Shown here: in pieces, positions 44,197-53,954 of the stretch
How positions within the stretch are numbered: the stretch's first letter is position 1
Layout of the letters: every line of letters begins with the position of its first letter
Assembly (NCBI GenBank): GCA_946902875.1
Contig: OX336348.1
Span: forward strand, 18,811,741 to 18,875,740
DNA: 64,000 nt
Direction of reading: 5' to 3'
DNA from: Nematopogon swammerdamellus
Lineage: Eukaryota; Arthropoda; Insecta; Lepidoptera; Adelidae
Translations under genes and position numbers: made by a program
The notes under the pieces: model-generated
The model's database searches: none
What the model saw: the letters and a program-made list of their open reading frames with translations, nothing else
What the model was told of the DNA's origin: nothing

Positions 44197-47184
44197 TCAC
44201 CCCCGAGGAGGTGCCAGTCCGGCTTGGAGGTGGACTAATGTTGCTGGGGAAAGGCTATTAACCCGCGATTTGAAGATCTGTGGATTGTAGGAGTGGGGGA
44301 AGATATTTCCTGGGAGCCCGTTCCACACCTTTGCAGTGCGGCACAAGAACGATTTAGAGAATCGTGCAGTTCGAAGAACTCTTCTGTCGACTACAAACGG
44401 GTGTTCCGCGAGAGTATGGCGGGTTTGGCGAAGGCGAACAGGAGGAGGAGGGATAAGGGAAGCAAGTTCGTCAGAGCAGCGGCCATAGTAGTACCGATAA
44501 AACAGGCTCAATGACCCAACGATACGTCTGTGCTTTAGAGGTTGAAGGTCCTTTGTGAGTACGGAGTCTGGTGACTCCGTACTCACAAAGGATGGCGCGA
44601 GGCGCATTCGCATGAGGCGAATGGCTCGTCGCTGAATAGAATCCAAGGCTGAAAGAAGGTACTCAGGGGAACCCTCCCAAAGATGACTGCAATATTCCAT
44701 CACCGGTCTTACTTGTGCTTTGTAGAGTGTAAGCAGTTGGACCGGCGTGAAAAATCGCCGACAGCGGTAAAGGACCCCTAATTTTCGAGACGGTAGTTTC
44801 GCCTTGGACTCTATGAACGATCGAAACCCAACGTCCCTGGACACCTCCATACCCAGGACGCCCAGACTACCATCGTTGGGGACTTGGCTGCCCTGAAAAG
44901 TGGCTTGGAGAGGGAACGGATCAGCCTTAGTAGAGAAGGCACAAGCTTGCGTCTTGGCTACGTTGAAGTTGACCAAGTTCTTCTTCCCCCAAGAGGATAC
45001 TTTTTCGAGAACCTGGTCAACCCGAGCAACAGTTTCGCGTCTCGCGTTTGCTGCTGAGGCCTCTCTACCCTTCCAGTCCTTGATGAACCCTTCGTGCACC
45101 GTGCTGTCGTCCGCGTAACAGTGTATTTCGCCGAGCGAGAGCATGTCGTTTATGAACAATAAAAACAGCGTAGGCGACAGCACGGATCCTTGTGGAACAC
45201 AAGCATTAATTGAGTAGTCGGCCGAGCAGGCACCATCTAGGGTGACAAATATCGACCGGCCACTCAAAAAGCTGGAGATCCAGGTGCACAGTTTTGTAGG
45301 GACACCGTAGGCCGGAAGCTTGCTTAAGAGTCCCCGGTGCCAGACGCGATCGAATGCTTTGGATATGTCCAGAGCGACCGCCAGCGATTCCCCAAAACCA
45401 TCGAACCTTTCAGCCCATAAATGCGTGACGTACGCTAGAAGATCTCCAGTCGACCTTTGCTTGCGAAAGCCGTATTGTTTGTCGTCGAGGAGTTTAGAGT
45501 CTTCTAGGTACGTCAGGAGCGCTGAGTTGACAATACGCTCCATAACCTTACTCAAAAGTGAGGTTATCGCAATAGGGCGATAGTTCGATGGGTTCGCTGG
45601 GTCCCCCTTCTTGGGGACCGGCTGGACCGAAGCTCTCTTCCAGCAAGAAGGCATTGATCCGGAAGAATAGGAGCGTTTGAATAGGCGGGTGAGGACTGGC
45701 GCCAATTCCAGAGCACAATTTTTCAAGACGATCGCCGGGATGCCGTCAGGCCCACTACTCTTCGAAATATCCAACTCACGTAGTGTTTTATGGACGACTC
45801 TAGGGTGGAACCTAATATTTGCCATCATACGCCCGCAATGGGGTAATGAAGGGGGGTTGGCGCCCAGGTCGTCCATGTTTGAGTTGGATGCGAAAAGGCG
45901 TGCAAAGATATTCGCCTTTTCTTTCGCGAGTATAGCGAGCGAGCCATCCGGACGTTCCAGCGGAGGTGTAGCAGGACGGCAGAAATTCCGACCGATGGAT
46001 TTGGCGAGAGACCAGAAGGCGCGGCTACCCGAAGGGCTACGTGCAAGTTTCGCGCCAATTCCACGGTCGTGCCTGAACTTGGCCAAGTTTTGCGTTCGTT
46101 TGCAGGACTTAGCAACGACGTTGAGCTTTCGTCTGTTCTCGACAGACCTATTCTGCAGCCATTTCCTATAAGCCTTGTTCTTAGTGTCAATAGCCAGTCT
46201 GCATTGACTATCAAACCAAGGCTTATGGCGGCCGCCGATGGGAACGGTGGAGGTAGGTATGAAGAAATTCATACCCTGTGCGATCACATCGACGACCGAT
46301 TGGGCACACAGGGATGGGTCTGGAGAAGAGAAGCAAACGTCGTGCCAAGGGTAGGCTCCCAGGAAGGAACGGAAGTCATCCCATTGTGCTGACCGGCAGT
46401 GCCAAACTGTTCGCGTACTACATTCACGTGCTTCCGCGAAGTGTACAGTTGGCACAGTTGAGCGGACAAGGCAATGGTCGGAGTTTCCGAGGGGAGCTTC
46501 GACCCTCACCTTGTAACCATTTGGCTCGGTAGTCAGCACAAGGTCCAACAAACTAGGTCGATGGGCAGGGTTATCAGGTATCCGAGTGGTTCCGGATACC
46601 AACTGCGTCAACTCGTGCGCAATGGCCAAGTTGTAAGCCTCCCTGCCGGCATGGTCAGTGATGGGGGAGCCCAACCAGTCTTGGTGTTTAGCATTGAAGT
46701 CACCCAGCATCACTAACTCCGCCGTAGGGAACTCGAAAAGCAGTTTGTCTGCCGTACTGCTGAGATGCTCATAAAATGCCTCTGTTCTTGACGCACTGAG
46801 GTTAGGGGATCTGTATGCACCCGCGTAAATCCTCACCACGTGGGGAAGATTCACGCGGATCCATAACACAGGAAAAACAGGGTCTTCAAATCGGGTGAGC
46901 CGGGTACAGAAGACACCAGATCCAACGTACAAGCAGACACCACCCTTCGCCATGAAACGTTCCTGAAGATTGTAACCAGGAACGTCAAGGTAGGATGCGT
47001 CCGCAGGACGCCCGATCTGGGTCTCCGTAAGAAAGAGGAGGTGAGGCCTCGCCGTCTGCAGATGGCAGGCGACGGATGAGAAATTTGTGTGTAGACCTCT
47101 TATATTGGCGAGGTCTACCTTAAATTTTGAGGGAGAACGGGCCGCTGAATGTTTAAACAGTTTTCTATGTTTTGTTCGGCTCAT
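44197..47184 (-). CDS. LINE endonuclease-reverse transcriptase, intact 995 aa
   Basis: Uninterrupted from ATG at 47184. Residues of about 20-235 are the endonuclease: DLANIRGLHTNFSS, LTETQIG, YRSPNLS, LGDFNAKHQDW, and GNSDHCLV near 232, so the catalytic residues are present. The RT spans about 470-760: SSGPDGIPAIVLK, YRPIAITSLLSKVMERI, VALDISKAFDRVWH, VPQGSVLSPTLF and the catalytic YADD. The C-terminal thumb region includes AKVWNGLP. Jockey-group style; exact family not assigned. Could be an active source copy apart from missing ORF1. Confidence 0.92.
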   Translation of the reverse strand: MSRTKHRKLFKHSAARSPSKFKVDLANIRGLHTNFSSVACHLQTARPHLLFLTETQIGRPADASYLDVPGYNLQERFMAKGGVCLYVGSGVFCTRLTRFEDPVFPVLWIRVNLPHVVRIYAGAYRSPNLSASRTEAFYEHLSSTADKLLFEFPTAELVMLGDFNAKHQDWLGSPITDHAGREAYNLAIAHELTQLVSGTTRIPDNPAHRPSLLDLVLTTEPNGYKVRVEAPLGNSDHCLVRSTVPTVHFAEARECSTRTVWHCRSAQWDDFRSFLGAYPWHDVCFSSPDPSLCAQSVVDVIAQGMNFFIPTSTVPIGGRHKPWFDSQCRLAIDTKNKAYRKWLQNRSVENRRKLNVVAKSCKRTQNLAKFRHDRGIGAKLARSPSGSRAFWSLAKSIGRNFCRPATPPLERPDGSLAILAKEKANIFARLFASNSNMDDLGANPPSLPHCGRMMANIRFHPRVVHKTLRELDISKSSGPDGIPAIVLKNCALELAPVLTRLFKRSYSSGSMPSCWKRASVQPVPKKGDPANPSNYRPIAITSLLSKVMERIVNSALLTYLEDSKLLDDKQYGFRKQRSTGDLLAYVTHLWAERFDGFGESLAVALDISKAFDRVWHRGLLSKLPAYGVPTKLCTWISSFLSGRSIFVTLDGACSADYSINACVPQGSVLSPTLFLLFINDMLSLGEIHCYADDSTVHEGFIKDWKGREASAANARRETVARVDQVLEKVSSWGKKNLVNFNVAKTQACAFSTKADPFPLQATFQGSQVPNDGSLGVLGMEVSRDVGFRSFIESKAKLPSRKLGVLYRCRRFFTPVQLLTLYKAQVRPVMEYCSHLWEGSPEYLLSALDSIQRRAIRLMRMRLAPSFVSTESPDSVLTKDLQPLKHRRIVGSLSLFYRYYYGRCSDELASLIPPPPVRLRQTRHTLAEHPFVVDRRVLRTARFSKSFLCRTAKVWNGLPGNIFPHSYNPQIFKSRVNSLSPATLVHLQAGLAPPRG

Positions 47185-47965
47185 AATTTAGATGGGTGAT
47201 TGATTCGTGGAGTGTATCGGAATGTGCCCAGGGCGCGGTGATGCCTTGTGAAACTCGGATAGACTCAACCAACTGACAGTCGCAGAGAGCGAGAGGACCC
47301 CCGGGCCCCCCCTCCCAGAAAAACATGTGGTCTCCCATGGTCACCAGCCCCACAATGCTCTCTGACAGGGATTTTCGCGTGTTGATAGGGCAGCCAGCAC
47401 ACGGGTTGGTGAGGACCGTGGCCGGGCCCCTGTACTACCACGCAGGCAGGCAGCGGTCACCTGTTTCCACCGGCTCTCCCTGACCCCTGCGGCTGTCAGT
47501 CGGTTAAAAGGAGTCTGTAGTGCGAGCGACACTAGCATCCACAACCCAGGACACCCCAGACACACTCAAGTCCACCGACCGGCTAGTCGCAGACTGGCCT
47601 CCAAGTGTAGCAGAGCCACATCAGGAGTTTTTCGCCTACGACCTGTGGTACCAACCCGGACGACATAGTGGAGGACTTGTCTACCACATAGTGGGGCTGA
47701 AAATAAATCCTGTTTAGGCGCAGGATGATCGCCTGCGTCCGACATTCCTCAGCTGTTGCGACTCTGGGACGGTGGTAATGCCAAAGGCATCGTCGCAACA
47801 TTGCCCAGGGAGCACGACGAGGACGTGAATGTCGGACTTGCTGGGCTCTACTTTAGTGTGACCCACCGCTGGCACAGTAGATTGCTAGATTGGTAATTTG
47901 GTGAACTCCATACAGCTCCAGAGAACACTACCAAGGCTTAACCCAGCGAACCCCCCAAACGTTTT
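47185..47965 (-). other. LINE upstream region
   Basis: Non-coding or degenerate 5' part. The stretch 47440-47700 is clearly related to 49520-49775, so it belongs to a repeated LINE 5' region. Confidence 0.55.
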
Positions 47966-48549
47966 GTTTTGCCCAACGTTTTTCCCCCACGTTGTGAAGA
48001 CAAAAGGTGAGAGATATCTAGGTCACGGGGAGGGGACGAGACGGACATAATGACGTTAGGATTTACCCGTTAGTTATAATTTTAGCTTCACGTGAAGACT
48101 GGTAGGTAGGCGTCTTTCCTTATGTGACAGTAACTTGAATTATGAAACGTCATCACTCATGTAATAAATATCCTCAAATACAATTAATCATATCTCTATA
48201 AAATAAAATAATTTCTATCGGTGACAGGTTATTACGTTACATAATAATCTGCAGTGCCTCTTCGTGGCGAGGGACATCAGCCGGTGGCACTTTATTCGCA
48301 TAATCGGGATCAAGGTGATTTACTGATCGATTGCATCTAATTATATGGTAATATAGCAACGAGGGGCATCCCGGTATAACGAACACGGTGCCATAGGACT
48401 AAACTGTCGTAGGGACTCGTCTCTTAATTTCTTCACACCACTATAACGTTCACAGCCAAAATGAACATTTTCTCATTTTTATATTAATCGAAAGGGCGTC
48501 TTCCCTTTCCCGCGTTGAAAAACGAGGGTCTGGGGGTGCTACTATAGCA
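47966..48549 (+). repeat. Long-LTR element, right LTR, second part
   Basis: Matches about 37217-37800 and ends TATAGCA, followed by CGGC. Confidence 0.85.
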
Positions 48550-48568
48550 CGGCTCAGCGTGTGCCAGG

Positions 48569-48669
48569 CAGAGCTGCGCTTCGTGCGCACGAAGCGAAGG
48601 AAAGCGGGCGTGCTCGGGCGGCCGAGACAACCGCGTTCCTTCGCTTCGTGCGCACGAAGCGCAGCTCTG
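48569..48669. repeat. Perfect 34-bp inverted repeat with nested palindrome
   Basis: 48569-48602 and 48636-48669 are perfect reverse complements separated by 33 bp. Each arm contains the palindrome GCTTCGTGCGCACGAAGC. Confidence 0.93.
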
Positions 48670-48720
48670 GTGCCAGGGCAGGACAGAAGTCCTTTCCTGG
48701 CGCTGCTTTTCAGCCGTTGC

Positions 48721-48722
<2 letters not shown>

Positions 48723-48755
<33 letters not shown>

Positions 48756-48792
48756 GGGTATGTGAGGGTGTGTGTGAGGGTGTGAGTGTGTG

Positions 48793-48852
<60 letters not shown>

Positions 48853-48930
48853 GGTGTGTGTGTGTGTGTTAAGAGAGGGCGTGTATGTGTGTGTGTGTGT
48901 TAGGGTGCGTGTGCGAGAGTGTGTTTGTAT
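48723..48930. repeat. TG microsatellite
   Basis: Long interrupted TG repeat; could form Z-DNA. The ORFs through it are meaningless Cys/Val repeats. It may be the tail of the LINE fragment to the right. Confidence 0.9.
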
Positions 48931-48986
48931 GTGTGTTTACGAGAGGGTCCTTTTCAGTGTGTCTACCTGGTAAATATTTCTTTTCT

Positions 48987-49500
48987 TTAAAATTTGCCAT
49001 CTCTCTGCAGATTCAGGAGCATCTTCCTGCATGCAAATTTAAATGTTGGGAGACCCGCCATTGCTCTAATGGCTGGCGGGATGTTGTTCCAACATTTGGA
49101 TGCTGCGTATTTGAAGCTGCCTCTGAATGCTGCAGAACGGTGACACGGAATTTGTAGTACGAACCCTTCTGCTCTCGTGTCATGTTTGTGTGTATTTCGC
49201 GTCCATGTTAACTTTTTGAATAAGTACTCAGGTTTTTCATTTTTTATAATTTTATGCATCATACATTGAAAATGTAGAATCCTACGTGGTTTCATTTTTA
49301 ATATTGAATTTTCATTGTATATAGGGGTAACATGTGCTCGCCTAGGTATGTCATAGCAGTAGCGGAGACATGAGTTCTGTAATCTCTGCACTGCTCGCTC
49401 TGTGCGAGCGAGCAGACAAGGCCCATACACCGTATCACAATAGTTCATTAGTGATAGAACTAATGCCTCCACCAGTACCCTCCTAACTTCCACTGTAATG
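48987..49500 (-). pseudogene. LINE reverse transcriptase C-terminal fragment
   Basis: RRVLVEALVLSLMNYCD, RLQNSCLRYCYDIPR, KPRRILHFQCM, KCWNNIPPAIRAM are the post-catalytic region of a Jockey/CR1-type RT. The catalytic core is absent. Confidence 0.75.
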
Positions 49501-49509
49501 TAATGGGCT

Positions 49510-49860
49510 AAGTTAGTCACGACGGGCAGGCCGCGGTAACCTGTTTCTCTGGGTCTCCCTGACCTCCGCGACTCCCTGACAGTATCTGTGTGCTCAGATG
49601 AGCGAGTAAGCACAGCATCCACGACTCCGACCCGTCGATCCTCTACGCAAGTCCACCTGACCGGCTAGGTGTCAGCTGACCTCCAAGTGCAGCAAGCTGC
49701 ATCAGGAGTGTTTACGCCGACACCCTGTGGTACCCACCCGGACGGCACGGTGGAAGACCTATCTACCACAAGTATTTTGCTGTTCATTTGGCGCCACCCA
49801 GGAGGCACGAGTGACTTAGGACCATAAGGTGTCACGGACGCGAACAACTCTACCCCCCAA
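49510..49860 (-). mobile_element. LINE 5'-region fragment
   Basis: Homologous to 47440-47700 (shared blocks CTCCCTGACC, GTCCACC, GACCGGCTAG, CCTCCAAGTG, CATCAGGAGT, CTACCACA). A separate, diverged copy of the same LINE family without its ORF. Confidence 0.55.
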
Positions 49861-49880
49861 AACGTAAACCTATCTATCTT

Positions 49881-51085
49881 ATCTTAACGTAAACCTTATC
49901 GATAAAAGTGACCAACTCACTCAATCTGTTCTGTCTTGTTTTGAACAATTTGGCCTTAAGCAAATTGTTTCGGAACCAACTCGAGTAACCTCTGACACGC
50001 GAACCTTAATAGACTTAATATGTACAAACGCATTTGATTTTTGTAAAAACGTATCCGTGTTGCACAATCCTGATCTCAGCGATCATGGAATGGTAATAGC
50101 TAAGTTCACAAACTGTATTGAACGACCGCGTACGCGGAAAGTTACATTTAGATCCTTTGGTAACCTTGACCCTGTTGTCCTCAGCGACCATTGTAGCAAG
50201 CTGCCTTGGAATGACATTATATATTGTGAAACTATGGATGATAAAATCCAACTATTCAATTTTCTGATTAACAACCTATTTGCCACTCACGCGCCAATCG
50301 CCACCCGCCGGTGTAAACCCGTCCTTCAGCCCTGGTACACAGACGTGGTGCGCCGTATGATCACGCTACGGGATCGTGCGGGAGTGCGCGCGCGCGCTCC
50401 AAGTGCGACTCTCATCGGCGGTACTACCAAGATTTGCGTAATCAGGTAACCTCCGCCATAAGGCATGAGAAGAGTGCGTACTTCAATTATTTCATCAATG
50501 GAAATTATAAAAATTCTAAATTACTTTGGCAAGGGATTAGAAAATGTACTATTCTTATGCCTGGTACCAGTCGTATCCCGCCTCATCTCTCCAATGCACT
50601 GGAAATAAATAGTCACTTCCTAAAATTACCGGACATTGAACCTTTAAAAGAGTCTACTCTCAACTTTTATATTAATAATCTTTTGAACCCAGACAGTGGT
50701 GCATTTAATTTTGAACTCGTTACTTGCGTTGAGGTACTAAAATTCATAAAATCTATAAAGTACAACGCTGAAGGTTTGGACGGTGTCACTATCAAGATGA
50801 TCAATTTGGCCTTGCCGCACACTTTAAAGATCATTACTCATATTCTAAACTGTGCTATTTCAATGGGAAGTTGAAATAAAATTTCCCTGAAATATGGAAA
50901 ACTGCTGTTGTAACACCGATACCAAAGAAAAGTCAAGTAAGCCAGTTTAAGGATCTAAGACCGATTAGTATTCTCCCGGCATTTTCTAAGATCTTGGAAA
51001 AGATTACGACCAAGCAGCTGACCTGTTACTTAAATGTATTACACATAATTCCTGATAACCAATCTGGATTTCGGAAAGGTCACAG
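49881..51085 (+). pseudogene. LINE endonuclease-RT fragment
   Basis: Starts inside the endonuclease (IVSEPTRVTSDTRTLIDL, NPDLSDHGMVIAKF). It continues through the linker (FRSFGNLDPVV, PWYTDVVRRMI) and the RT fingers (AEGLDGVTIKMI, then WKTAVVTPIPKKSQ, LRPISILPAFSKILEKI, NQSGFRKGHST). Frameshifts near 50445 and 50870. Stopped at about 51085 by a reverse SINE tail, so the YADD core is missing. Confidence 0.8.
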
Positions 51086-51184
51086 TACTTTTTTTTTTTT
51101 TTTTATGGAAACTGACACGATTGGCTACATCACCTACAACGTCCGTGATGTCAGCCCATAACACCGGGTGAACTAGGTGCCATG
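51086..51184 (-). mobile_element. SINE 3' fragment, minus strand
   Basis: A T run followed by ATGGAAACTGACACG...TGCCATG is the reverse complement of the 3' part of the SINE at 21124-21609. Cut at its inner end by the following LTR. Confidence 0.8.
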
Positions 51185-53954
51185 TGCGACGAACTAGCCT
51201 CCCACCAAAGTATATTTTGTATTTATACTTTACCCGATAGGTATCGTCGAATAATTATTCCGAAATTCCACGCTTCCGCGAGTAACCTCTAAAATAAAAC
51301 ATGGCCTGCGTTTAGCATTCAAGTGATCTCTAGGTAAACTCAATCAATGTATACATACGTATACACTGAATTAGGTGTAGATGGACCCTGTATCTTCCTC
51401 TCTTCGAGGAAGCGTTGTGTAACCGTATAACCCAGAGTACTAACTCAATCCCTAGCTTTCTATCCTAACCTTTGTTCTTCGAATAATATTCTAACTACAT
51501 ATGTAATTTTCTGCTTAAGTCCGCCTCTTCTATATTACTGTGTCTCTTCCCTCACATTGTAATTGTCTGTGTTCTCTCCTCCCAGAAATTGTGTTAACCA
51601 GTAATTTTCATATTATTCAAACAATTTCCCCCGGAGGGGAAGTAAGAAGCTCCACGAGTCCGGGTTCCCTCACCCGGGCTCTCCACGCTCCTCACAGTGG
51701 CCATCATCCATATAGGGCTGCTTTACTACCAGCAGCTCTATTTTGTATACCTAATGGCCCCCTTTGTTTCCTATCCTGTGAAGAAACTGTTTCTCTTAGG
51801 AAGAGATTTAAAATGAAATTCGTGGTGTAATGTGGGTGATTTAGGGCCCCTATGGACCTCGAATCCTAAAGGCGTGCGTGTGTGTGTGAGTGTGTGTGTG
51901 TGGTCCCTATCCTAACCTCGAAGTACTTCGTCCGACGGACTTCGCCTATCGAAAGAAGGCTACCACAGGTTTCCTCCTCAGACGGTCAGCTCAGCTTGCA
52001 CCGGTCCTTAGAGTACAGCCACCCACTTCGCCCAGATAGAATAGGTATCGCACTAACAGGTCATACTGACTGGGACCTCACAGCCTAGCAGGACTAAGGA
52101 GGACCACTGAGGGGTATTTACCTGGTCTTCCTAGTACCTCCCTCATTAAATACTACACACTATGGTATTAATCGTTCTCACGAAGTGAACCCTCTCTCCC
52201 TTGCAGGATTAAGGAGAATTAATTCACACAGTTACATGCTAACCTACCACTATGAGATCAGTACTAATCAAATGAAATGGGTCCTCACGGCCTAGCAGGA
52301 TTAAGGAGAATTACTGAGGGGTACTTACCTTTTCTTCCTAGTACCTAACCTCACTAAATACTACACACTATGGTACTACTCGTTCTCACGAAGTGAACCC
52401 TTACTCCCTTGCAGGATAAAGGAGAATTAATTCACACAGCTACATGGCTAACCTAGCACTATGAGATCAGTACTAATCGAATGAAATGGGTCCTCACGGC
52501 CTAGCAGGATTAAGGAGAATTACTGAGGCGTACTTACCTGGTCTTCCTAGTACCTAACCTCACTAAATACTACACACTATGGTACTACTCGTTCTCACGA
52601 AGTGAACCCTCACTCCCTTGCAGGATTAAGGAGAATTAAATCACACAGCTACATGGCTAACCTACCACTATGAATTTAGTGTTTGAAGAACCTAACTACC
52701 CACGTTATAATTTGATAATTTAGCCTAGAATTCCAGTTGCGCTTCGACCTTATGTTACGTCTTCTTACCACGAGGCCGTGTCTCGTGATATCATTGAGAA
52801 TGAACTGAATCTTGTGCGAACAAGCGTGTATGCTTATTCAGCATAGCTAGCGTTGCCCACCCAACATTCCACCGAAAGGAAAAGAACCTCGCATGAGTGC
52901 GCGCGTATGCATATTTCAGCAAAACCCGCAACCCACATACAACATTCCAAGGAAGAACCCTGTGAGATCGTGCGTGTATGCATATTTCAGCAAAACCCGC
53001 TTCCCTCACAACATTCCATGAAAGAACTCTGCGTGAGTGGGCGTGCATGCATATTTCAGCAAAACCCGCTCCCTCACCCAGTGCTCCAAAAGGGAAAGAG
53101 CCCTGTAATAGTATGCATGTATGCATATTTCAGCATAGCTCGCATCCCACACAGTGCTCCAATGATGGTCCATATAAAAATATTTCACATCCCTAATACT
53201 AGCAAATAATTTCTGAAAAGCCAGTATTGTTTCCAAAACTAACCCAGCCACCAAAAGAAGACTTCAATACAATGCAAGTTAATAGAACTGGTCGAATTGC
53301 AACTAGAAAACTCCAAAATATAGCGCGGCGTCCGAGACTCACCAAAACGTTGATGCCGAAAAAACATGGCGCTCGATGCGACTTAGCGATGACCGGGGCT
53401 CAGGCAAGTTGTTCCTTCGAGGCTCGCAGTTATACTAAAAGGTGCTCTTCCCGTGTTACACGCCCTTAAATAGCCTCCTTTCCATCTCCCATCCTCACCC
53501 CCACGACCAATCAGAAATCAGCCCCAACTTCGTTTCCGCGTTTCCCATTGGTCGACTAATCACAATGCCTGAAGCAATTTTCCTTAAAAATGCGTTCCAT
53601 ATTTCCCTAAAACTTTCAGTAACTAATCTCTGAAAAATGCTACGAATTTACAAAAGTAGATGTAATACAGTCAATTCGTCCTATTTCTTACTGCATGCCG
53701 ACCTATAATACTTATCTATCATCATTTCTCGCTTATACGGTGTTGCTAGTCATTCCTGTTCAGAATGTATGCACGTTGTATTTTCTGCGCCTGACTACAC
53801 GCCACCCGCTACAATTTCTACGCACCGCGGTCTCTTTGCTATACTCCCTACCCAGGCGTTAAACTAACTCCTACGCCTTATAACATTTTACCAGCCAGCC
53901 TTCATACGTCCTATTGCTAGCTATTTTCATTGAGGTAGGTTGTGATTCGTCACA
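51185..53954. mobile_element. Long LTR of the second family, copy 2
   Basis: 2770 bp, matching 38625-41114 and starting TGCGACGAA and ending TTCGTCACA. It is about 280 bp longer, mainly because the CAGGATTAAGGAGAATTA block has one more unit (52080-52660) and the TATGCATATTTCAGCA block one more (52905-53130). The flanks (CATG left, GTCG right) are not a duplication, so it may be one end of a broken element or have a rearranged side. Confidence 0.85.

Larger units (their letters stand above)
44117..47965 (-). mobile_element. LINE inserted in the right LTR
   Basis: The minus-strand element ends in an A-rich tail (T-rich at 44117-44150). It has one long endonuclease-RT ORF (44197-47184) and about 780 bp upstream of it with no clear ORF1. 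The right boundary is between 47960 and 47990, where LTR sequence (CACGTTGTGAAGACAAAAGG) resumes. Youngest layer of this nest. Confidence 0.85.
36058..48549 (+). mobile_element. Long-LTR retrotransposon without pol
   Basis: LTRs (36058-37800, and 42949-48549 including a LINE insertion) begin TGTGACGG and end GCA. CGGC is repeated at 36054-36057 and 48550-48553. Next to the left LTR is TGGTGTCCGTTCCCAG (37802-37817) as a candidate primer-binding site; next to the right LTR is a G/A-rich GGGGAGGA. Excluding the nested solo LTR, the interior is about 2.65 kb and holds only a broken gag-like gene. LTR copies differ at about ten positions, so insertion was recent. Probably mobilised by a gypsy-type partner. 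Confidence 0.88.

Noticed and set aside
48722..48973. Cysteine/valine-rich ORF
   Set aside because: It is a translation of the TG microsatellite.
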